Assembly: GCA_019410665.1 (NCBI GenBank)
Contig: DXSD01000035.1
Coordinates: 1-19,889 of the forward strand
Origin: Fusobacterium sp.
GTDB taxonomy: Bacteria > Fusobacteriota > Fusobacteriia > Fusobacteriales > Fusobacteriaceae
Reading direction: 5' to 3'
DNA length: 19,889 nt
The stretch's first letter is position 1. Every line of letters starts with the position of its first letter. The translations under genes and the position numbers were made by a program. The notes beneath the pieces were generated by a model that did no database searches, was not told where the DNA came from, and worked only from the letters and a program-made list of their open reading frames with translations. Of the stretch, positions 14,547-19,889 are shown piece by piece.

Positions 14547-16844
14547 ATGATTTATAAAATATTGCTCTTTATTTTTCTCTCTTTCTCTCTTTTCTCCCAA
14601 GAGTATAAAAGTAAAGAGCAGAGGATAGAGGCTATTGATAAAGAGATTGAGTTTTTAATGGAAAAAGCTAAAAGCTTAGAAAATTTAAAGGAAAAGATTG
14701 AAAAAAGTAACTCTGAAGGGTTGAAAGATGGAGAATTTAAGAACTCACGCCCCAAAATTGCCTTAGTTCTAAGTGGAGGAGGAGCAAAGGGAGCTGCACA
14801 TATCGGAGTTTTAAAAGTTTTAGAGGAGTATCAAATTCCAATAGACTTTATAGTTGGAACAAGTGCTGGAAGTATTATTGGAGCTATGTACTCAGTTGGT
14901 TACTCTCCAGATGAGATTGAAAAAATTATTTTAGAGATGAACTTTTTAACTCTTATGAACAATGATAAGGATAGATCTCTAAGAACTATAGAGGACAAGT
15001 ATATAAGTGAGAAGTACCCCTTTAAAGTTAGTATAGATAAGGAATTAAACCTATCTCTTCCCATGGGATTTTTAAATGGCGAGTATATCTATTTACAACT
15101 GAAAGATATTTTTAGTAGAGCTGAAAATATTGAAACTTTTGATAAGCTCCCTATTCCCTATAGAGCTATAGCCACAAATTTAAATAGTGGGAAAGAGGTT
15201 GTAATTGATAGGGGGGATCTAGCTCTTGCTACTTTCAAAAGTATGGCTATCCCTAGTTTTTTAGAGCCAGTTCAAGATGGAGAAAACTACTATGTAGATG
15301 GAGGAGTAACTAATAATATTCCAGTAGATACAGCAATTAATATGGGAGCTGATATTGTTATAGCTGTAGATATAGGGGCTAACCCCTCTGAAATAGGAAG
15401 TAACTCCAATGTAATAGCTGTTCTTGATAAGATATCCACTTATAATGGAAATAAAAATATTAAATTTCAAAAAAAGTTAGCTGATATTTTAATAGTTCCA
15501 GATGTAAAAGAACATAATACCATAGATTTTTCCAATTTAGACTCCCTAGTTAGTGAGGGAGAGAAGGCTACATTGGAATTTGATTACCTTTTAAAAAACC
15601 TATCCTTTACTAAGGAGTTTCAAGAGCAAAAAGCTAGAAAACTAAAGGAGAAAAACTTTGAGATTTCTAAGATAAAGTTAGTGGGAAATTCCATTTTAAC
15701 TGAGAAAAAAGTTAGAAATCTAGCCCCTAATAAAAATGGTATAAATTACAGTAAAGAGGAGCTAGAGCTTTGGGCTAAAAAAATCTATGCTATTCCTTAT
15801 GTAGAAAAGGTTTATTACGAGGTTAAAGATAATGAACTTACTTTTACAATTAGAGAGAAAGACAGTATCAATGTAGGTAGCTCCCTTAACTATATATCTG
15901 ACTATGGTGCTTCAGTTAAAATAGCTACTACTGTTCCTAACTTTGGTACTTGGACTCAAAATTATACTCTCACTGCAGAGATATCAAAATTTCCAAAGTT
16001 TAATATTAACTCCCTATCTTTCTATGAAATTGGAAAATTTAAACTTTTAGGTTCATATGATATTGGGTATAAAAATTTCCCATACTTTATATATAATCAT
16101 GGGGATAAAATATCAACTTATAAAAGTGAAATCTTTAGTGGAGAACTATCTTTAGGTACTACCTTTGCTAACAATGTTGTTTCAGGACTTAAATTGGGAT
16201 ATGAAAATTATCAGACTGATTACTATGAAGGGAATAATAGATATAATAATTTACAAGGAAACAACCAGTTTGTACATCTCAAACCATTTATTTTCTATGA
16301 TAGTTTAGATAATAAGGCTTTTCCTTCTAAAGGAACCTCATTACTTTTAATATCTTTTGCTGGAGAGGAGATAGATAGTAAAAGTGAATATCACGGATTT
16401 TCTGGAGCTCTCTCTACTAATTTTCCTTTGATTAAAAACAAGCTCTCTCTATCTTTAGGAGGAAGTTTAGGAAAAATCTCTGGAGAAAATATAAGTTACA
16501 ATAAACTTTTTAGAGTTGGAGGAACCAAAGGTTCTGAGATAAGTTATGCCTTTACAGGGCTTCCTATTATGGGAAGATATGCTGACGAGTTCTATGTGGG
16601 AAGTGTTGGTCTTAAATATAGCTTAACTGATACTCTCCACCTTTTAGGTATCTATAATGTTCTTACCTACTCAGAGGGGGATCTTCCTTTCCAAGAGCAT
16701 AGTGAGCTTTGGGAAGATAAAAAGTATGGATATGGTGGGGGAATTGGTTGGGATACCTTCTTAGGTCCTGTGACTTTTATGGTCTCAAATAATATTGATA
16801 GATCTTCTCCTATATTTGAACTATATTTAGGACATACATTTTAA
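14547..16844 (+). CDS. fplA: FplA-like type Vd autotransporter phospholipase
   Basis: A 765-residue outer-membrane autotransporter. It has a short signal peptide (about 1-17) and a charged coiled-coil segment (about 20-55). The patatin domain (about 68-350) has the oxyanion loop GGGAKG (77-82), nucleophile Ser106 in GTSAG and Asp251 in DGG, the Ser-Asp dyad of patatin phospholipases. One POTRA domain follows (about 370-440), then a C-terminal beta-barrel (about 441-765) ending in an aromatic residue (LGHTF). This is the exact architecture of FplA, the fusobacterial class A phospholipase whose patatin part is displayed on the cell surface. The catalytic residues sit about 8 positions later than those I recall for the F. 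nucleatum protein. It starts 14 bases after the ATPase-nuclease pair with no terminator between, and the ribosome site is a seven-G tract. Confidence 0.93.
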   Translation: MIYKILLFIFLSFSLFSQEYKSKEQRIEAIDKEIEFLMEKAKSLENLKEKIEKSNSEGLKDGEFKNSRPKIALVLSGGGAKGAAHIGVLKVLEEYQIPIDFIVGTSAGSIIGAMYSVGYSPDEIEKIILEMNFLTLMNNDKDRSLRTIEDKYISEKYPFKVSIDKELNLSLPMGFLNGEYIYLQLKDIFSRAENIETFDKLPIPYRAIATNLNSGKEVVIDRGDLALATFKSMAIPSFLEPVQDGENYYVDGGVTNNIPVDTAINMGADIVIAVDIGANPSEIGSNSNVIAVLDKISTYNGNKNIKFQKKLADILIVPDVKEHNTIDFSNLDSLVSEGEKATLEFDYLLKNLSFTKEFQEQKARKLKEKNFEISKIKLVGNSILTEKKVRNLAPNKNGINYSKEELELWAKKIYAIPYVEKVYYEVKDNELTFTIREKDSINVGSSLNYISDYGASVKIATTVPNFGTWTQNYTLTAEISKFPKFNINSLSFYEIGKFKLLGSYDIGYKNFPYFIYNHGDKISTYKSEIFSGELSLGTTFANNVVSGLKLGYENYQTDYYEGNNRYNNLQGNNQFVHLKPFIFYDSLDNKAFPSKGTSLLLISFAGEEIDSKSEYHGFSGALSTNFPLIKNKLSLSLGGSLGKISGENISYNKLFRVGGTKGSEISYAFTGLPIMGRYADEFYVGSVGLKYSLTDTLHLLGIYNVLTYSEGDLPFQEHSELWEDKKYGYGGGIGWDTFLGPVTFMVSNNIDRSSPIFELYLGHTF

Positions 16845-16907
16845 ATATAATCTATTCTATTATTTTTGTTTGCTATACAAAATATAATACTCATCAATTT
16901 TTTGTAC

Positions 16908-16936
16908 TTGACTTTTATTTGAAATAATAGTATTAT
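16908..16936 (+). promoter_or_regulatory. Promoter of the exbB-exbD-tonB operon with overlapping dyad
   Basis: TTGACT (16908-16913), a 17-base spacer and TATTAT (16931-16936) form a near-consensus promoter with a start near 16943. The dyad ATAATA-G-TATTAT (16924-16936) covers the -10. An A/T-rich dyad at this place fits a Fur-family iron or peroxide regulator, as expected for a TonB system, but it does not match the classical Fur box closely. Confidence 0.6.
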
Positions 16937-16941
16937 GTTAT

Positions 16942-16973
16942 AGGATGCCATTTTTATGGTATCCTACTTTTTT
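16942..16973 (+). terminator. Hairpin terminator after fplA, overlapping the exbB transcription start
   Basis: AGGATGCCAT (16942-16951) pairs with ATGGTATCCT (16956-16965) around a 4-base loop with one G-U pair, followed by AC and six T. It is the best terminator for the fplA gene. The tonB-operon promoter lies directly upstream, so the hairpin would also form at the 5' end of that transcript. Confidence 0.7.
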
Positions 16974-17032
16974 ATTCATTATTTTGTAAATCTAAAATTT
17001 AATTTTTAAATATTAAGGAGGATTAATTTATT

Positions 17033-17644
17033 ATGAAGTACTATTTAGAGGCTGGTGGACCATTAATGTGGATTCTTTTGGTGATGTCTCTTACTGCTTT
17101 AACTATTATCTTAGATAGAAGTTTCTTTTTCTTTAAAAAAGAGAGAAGTCACAATAAAAACTTTGAGAAAGATGTTGTTGCCTCTGTTCAAAGGGGAGAT
17201 ATTGATGGAGCTATTAATATCTGTGAAAAGGAAAGAAACTCAGTAGGATATGTTGTTAAAGAGTTTTTAAAACGTTGTGAAAAGGGAGGAGATTTCCACT
17301 ATTTCGATCAAATTCTAAAAGAGATAGCCTTTGATGAGATAGGAGCCCTTGAAAATAGATTACATCTTCTTGGAATAATAGGAAACACAGCTCCTATGGT
17401 AGGTTTACTTGGTACAGTTACAGGAATGATTAAAGCTTTTAAAAATCTAGCTTCTTTTGGTGCTGGAGATCCTACTATTGTAGCTGCTGGAATATCAGAA
17501 GCTCTTATTACCACAGCTAGTGGTTTATTTATAGCTATTCCCACTATCTTCGCTTACAATATATTTACTAAAAAAATTGAAAATGCTGAAGGGGATATTG
17601 ATAAGATAACTACTACTTTAATTAATATATTGAGAAAAAAATAG
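17033..17644 (+). CDS. exbB: ExbB/TolQ/MotA-family proton channel
   Basis: A 203-residue inner-membrane protein of the ExbB-ExbD motor, which uses the proton gradient to energise TonB. Three membrane helices are seen: about 11-34 (after MKYYLEAGGP), about 112-135 with the family signature GNTAPMVGLLGTVTGMI, and about 154-178 ending at Y175. The large cytoplasmic loop between helices 1 and 2 fits the ExbB topology. It is short compared with E. coli ExbB and lacks an N-terminal extension, as in many ExbB2-type members. The ribosome site is AAGGAGG (17015-17021). It is first in an operon with exbD (8-base gap) and tonB. The context with TonB excludes the TolQ and MotA roles. Confidence 0.9.
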   Translation: MKYYLEAGGPLMWILLVMSLTALTIILDRSFFFFKKERSHNKNFEKDVVASVQRGDIDGAINICEKERNSVGYVVKEFLKRCEKGGDFHYFDQILKEIAFDEIGALENRLHLLGIIGNTAPMVGLLGTVTGMIKAFKNLASFGAGDPTIVAAGISEALITTASGLFIAIPTIFAYNIFTKKIENAEGDIDKITTTLINILRKK

Positions 17645-17652
17645 GTGATCAT

Positions 17653-18045
17653 ATGGGAAGATTCAGAAAAAAAAGGGGAATTACTGCTATGGACTTAACC
17701 CCACTTATTGATGTTGTTTTTCTACTTATAATATTTTTTATGGTTTCTACAACTTTTAATAAGTATGGAAATATTGATATAGATCTACCTAGTGCAAATG
17801 TTGAAACACAATCTCAAGAGAGCAAAAGTATTGAGATTGTAATAGATAAAAATGAAAAATACTTCATTATTAAAAATGGAGTTAATCAACCTATTGAGAT
17901 AGAAAATCTATCTACTCTACTTCAAGGAGTTAAAGAGGTTACTATTTCTGGGGATAAAGATTTAAAATATCAGGTTATTATGGATACAGTCTCTAAAGTT
18001 AAAAATGCTGGTGTAGAAAATTTAGGAATAAACTTCTATGAGTAA
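17653..18045 (+). CDS. exbD: ExbD-type motor protein
   Basis: A 130-residue ExbD/TolR protein with a short cytoplasmic start, one membrane helix at about 15-35 (MDLTPLIDVVFLLIIFFMV) and a periplasmic domain. Asp20 in the helix is the expected proton-binding residue (Asp25 in E. coli ExbD). It forms the rotor-like core inside the ExbB ring and contacts TonB. The stop codon overlaps the next gene: ATGAGTAA at 18038-18045 contains the tonB start and the exbD stop, so translation is coupled. Confidence 0.92.
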   Translation: MGRFRKKRGITAMDLTPLIDVVFLLIIFFMVSTTFNKYGNIDIDLPSANVETQSQESKSIEIVIDKNEKYFIIKNGVNQPIEIENLSTLLQGVKEVTISGDKDLKYQVIMDTVSKVKNAGVENLGINFYE

Positions 18046-18799
18046 AAAAGATAATATTTTTTATTTTTTTCTCCTAGCTTTAGCTATACACCTTTCTCTA
18101 TTTTTAGTTAATGAGATTGGAGTAAAGGGGGATGCCCCTGTATCTTTTAAAAGTAATAGTGCCCCTATATCTGTTAAGATAAAAAGTCCTGTTGCTAAAA
18201 AAGCTACAAGTGCCCCTGTTTCCCCTCCTGCTCCAGTTAAAGAGGAGAAAAAAGTTAAAGAGAAGAGAGTGGAGCCTCCTAAAGAGGTAGTTAAGAAAAA
18301 AGAGATTGTTAAACCTGATGCAAAAAGTAAGATAAAAGACAAAAAGAAAAAAATAGAAAAGAAAGAAGTTGAGGAAAAGAGAGTTGAACCTGTTACAACT
18401 CCTAATAAGGTTACTCCTAACCAAGAGAAAAAATCCTCTGCTCCTACAGCTGAGGAGGAGATTTTAGCAAGTGGAAACTTTAGTGTTGGTACAGATGGAA
18501 TATTTACAGCTTCCTCTTCTGATGGTATAGAGTACAAAATTCTTAAACAGGTTGATCCAGATTACCCTATTCAAGCTGAAAGAATTAGGTATAAAAAGAA
18601 GGTTGTTATCACAGCTAGATTTCTAGTTGGATTAAAGGGAGATATAGAAAAAATCACTTTAGTTAAATCCCATCCGAAATTTGGTTTTGATAAAGAGGTA
18701 GAAAAGGCTCTAAGACAATGGAAATTCCATCCTATATATTATAGAAATAAAAATATTAAAGTGTATTTTACCAAAGACTTTGTTTTTGAACCGAAATAA
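18038..18799 (+). CDS. tonB: TonB energy-transducing protein
   Basis: A 253-residue TonB. It has one N-terminal membrane helix (about 7-25) with a His at position 18, in line with the conserved His of TonB. A long periplasmic spacer rich in Lys, Pro, Val and Glu (about 50-135) follows, then a globular C-terminal domain (about 165-253) with YPIQAERIRYKKKVV and ALRQWKFHPIYY, typical of the TonB fold. It carries energy from the ExbB-ExbD motor across the periplasm to outer-membrane receptors for iron chelates, cobalamin or sugars; no such receptor is in the window. The start overlaps the exbD end by 8 bases. No convincing terminator follows before the next promoter. Confidence 0.93.
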   Translation: MSKKDNIFYFFLLALAIHLSLFLVNEIGVKGDAPVSFKSNSAPISVKIKSPVAKKATSAPVSPPAPVKEEKKVKEKRVEPPKEVVKKKEIVKPDAKSKIKDKKKKIEKKEVEEKRVEPVTTPNKVTPNQEKKSSAPTAEEEILASGNFSVGTDGIFTASSSDGIEYKILKQVDPDYPIQAERIRYKKKVVITARFLVGLKGDIEKITLVKSHPKFGFDKEVEKALRQWKFHPIYYRNKNIKVYFTKDFVFEPK

Positions 18800-18836
18800 A
18801 AATTTTATAAATTTTTTAAAAAAAACTCCTTATATG

Positions 18837-18845
18837 TGGTACAAT
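18837..18845 (+). promoter_or_regulatory. Extended -10 promoter of the ROK kinase gene
   Basis: TGG followed by TACAAT, an extended -10 without a clear -35. The start should lie near 18852, 15 bases before the ribosome site AAGGAGG (18867-18873). This places the in-frame ATG at 18844 inside the promoter and argues against it as a translation start. Confidence 0.6.
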
Positions 18846-18882
18846 GTATTATAAGAAACTTTATTTAAGGAGGAAGATTTTT

Positions 18883-19758
18883 ATGAAATTTGGAGCTATT
18901 GATGCAGGTGGAAAAAAATTTATTTGTGGAATTACTGATGAAAATGGAAATACACTAGAAAAAGTAAGTTTTCCAACAGAAACCCCAGAGAAAACAATTC
19001 CTTCTGTAATAGAATTTTTTAAAAATAAAGGAATTTCTGCTTTAGGAATAGGTTGTTTTGGTCCTTTAGACTTAAACCCTGACTCTCCTACTTATGGTTA
19101 CATAACTTCCTCTCCTAAAGAAGCATGGAGAGATTATAATATTATGGGAACACTTAAATCTGCTTTAAATGTTCCAGTATTCTTAGATACAAATATAAAT
19201 GCTGCTCTCTTAGGTGAAAGTGTTTGGGGAGCTGCTAAAAAGGTTAAAAATGCTATCTATCTAACTATTGGAAATGGGGTAGGTGGAGGAGCAATGGTTG
19301 AAGGGAAAATTATACATGGACTTATGCACCCTGAAATGGGACATATATTTGTAAGTAGACACCCTAGAGATAAATTTACAGGAAACTGTCCTTTCCATGG
19401 TGGAAACTGTTTAGAGGGAATGGCTTCTGGACCTGCTATTGAAAAAAGATGGGATTGCACAATGGATAGATTATCTTCTGATCATCCTGCTTGGCAGTTA
19501 GAAGCTTACTACATAGCTCATGCCCTTGTTAACTATATCCTTGTAGTATCTCCTGAGAAGATAATCTTAGGGGGAGATGTTATGAAAAATAAGCACCTTT
19601 TCCCTACTATAAGAAAAGCTGTTATGAAGCTATTAAATGGTTATGTAAAAAATGATCTTATTTTTAAAAAGATTGATGAGTATATTGTTTCTCCAGATTT
19701 AGGAGAAAACTCTGGATTCTTTGGAGCTGTGGCTCTTTGTATAAAAAATCATAAATAA
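18883..19758 (+). CDS. ROK-family sugar kinase, probably fructokinase
   Basis: A 291-residue cytoplasmic kinase that should phosphorylate a hexose with ATP. It begins with the phosphate-binding MKFGAIDAGG (1-10). Catalytic Asp102 lies in FLDTNINAALLGE, and IGNGVGGG (129-136) is the second phosphate loop. Residues 150-178 hold the zinc site of ROK fructokinases: His154, Cys169, His172 and Cys176 around EMGHIFV and GNCPFHGGNCLEG. ILGGDV near the C-terminus is the adenosine-side motif. The pattern is closest to the ScrK/GmuE fructokinase subgroup, though mannose kinases look alike. The start at 18883 has AAGGAGG 9 bases upstream. It stands alone with its own promoter, and no transporter is adjacent in the window. 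Confidence 0.85.
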   Translation: MKFGAIDAGGKKFICGITDENGNTLEKVSFPTETPEKTIPSVIEFFKNKGISALGIGCFGPLDLNPDSPTYGYITSSPKEAWRDYNIMGTLKSALNVPVFLDTNINAALLGESVWGAAKKVKNAIYLTIGNGVGGGAMVEGKIIHGLMHPEMGHIFVSRHPRDKFTGNCPFHGGNCLEGMASGPAIEKRWDCTMDRLSSDHPAWQLEAYYIAHALVNYILVVSPEKIILGGDVMKNKHLFPTIRKAVMKLLNGYVKNDLIFKKIDEYIVSPDLGENSGFFGAVALCIKNHK

Positions 19759-19889
19759 AATCACCTAATAATATAAGGAGAAGTTTATTATCTATTCTAA
19801 AAAATTTCTTAAATTGAAATTGGGATAAAATAATAGTAAAGAAAAAGGAAAAAAATTTACTGTAATGAGCATTGCGTAAGCACTAGCGA
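19759..19889. other. Non-coding tail of the window
   Basis: No gene is supported. AAGGAGA (near 19776) looks like a ribosome site but is followed by ATC rather than ATG and a 12-codon frame. The last bases, from about 19866, are noticeably G/C-richer (GAGCATTGCGTAAGCACTAG) and contain imperfect AGCA...GCG repeats cut by the window edge. They may belong to a dispersed repeat or an RNA structure beyond the window. Confidence 0.4.

Noticed and set aside
18061..18537. 158-residue minus-strand frame in tonB
   Set aside because: It is a reflection of the Lys/Pro-rich spacer of tonB, with low-complexity Ser/Phe/Leu content.
1..19889. CRISPR array, tRNA, rRNA or complete insertion sequence
   Set aside because: No regular direct repeats with spacers, no cloverleaf or rRNA segment, and no transposase gene were seen on either strand.

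Overview
The window looks like a chromosomal segment of a Fusobacterium species. The DNA is very A/T-rich with strong AGGAGG-type ribosome sites, yet the genes are those of a double-membrane cell: a TonB/ExbB/ExbD motor, a tripartite RND pump with its outer-membrane channel, and a patatin-like type Vd autotransporter that closely fits FplA of Fusobacterium. The species cannot be fixed from the sequence alone.

Layout. (1) Positions 25-3956 are a defence-type block: a UvrD-like helicase with a possible nuclease-like N-terminus on the minus strand, divergent from a C5-cytosine DNA methyltransferase and a PD-(D/E)XK protein that is probably the matching restriction enzyme. A perfect 13-1-13 palindrome lies in the divergent promoter, and a perfect 12-bp inverted repeat straddles the restriction gene's ribosome site and start codon. 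(2) 3957-4273 is a gene-poor scar with three hairpins and a 3' remnant of what looks like a serine recombinase gene, which suggests the block was acquired at a recombination site. (3) 4274-6193 is an ABC-F ATPase. (4) 6331-12667 is an efflux locus on the minus strand: TetR regulator, then outer-membrane factor, membrane-fusion protein and RND pump. The same dyad, TAGACTAC-A/C-TAGT-C/T-TA, precedes both tetR and the pump operon and is very likely the repressor's operator. (5) 12827-14532 is a two-gene unit with overlapping stop and start codons: an SMC/ABC-like ATPase and a 140-residue protein with a D...ELK nuclease-type motif. I cannot assign it to a named defence system, and it is the best candidate here for an undescribed one. 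(6) 14547-16844 is the fplA-like autotransporter, 14 bases after that pair and preceded by a seven-G tract. (7) 17033-18799 is exbB-exbD-tonB, driven by a near-consensus promoter whose predicted start lies in a terminator-like hairpin. (8) 18883-19758 is a ROK-family sugar kinase, probably a fructokinase. The last 131 bases hold no convincing gene.

The core parts (efflux, TonB motor, autotransporter, kinase, ABC-F) form an envelope and housekeeping backbone. The two putative defence modules, 25-3956 and 12827-14532, look like accessory insertions: their coding sequence is visibly richer in A and T, one abuts a recombinase remnant, and the other sits between a regulator and fplA. Extended -10 promoters of the form TGG-TANAAT recur before the ABC-F gene, the ATPase pair and the kinase.
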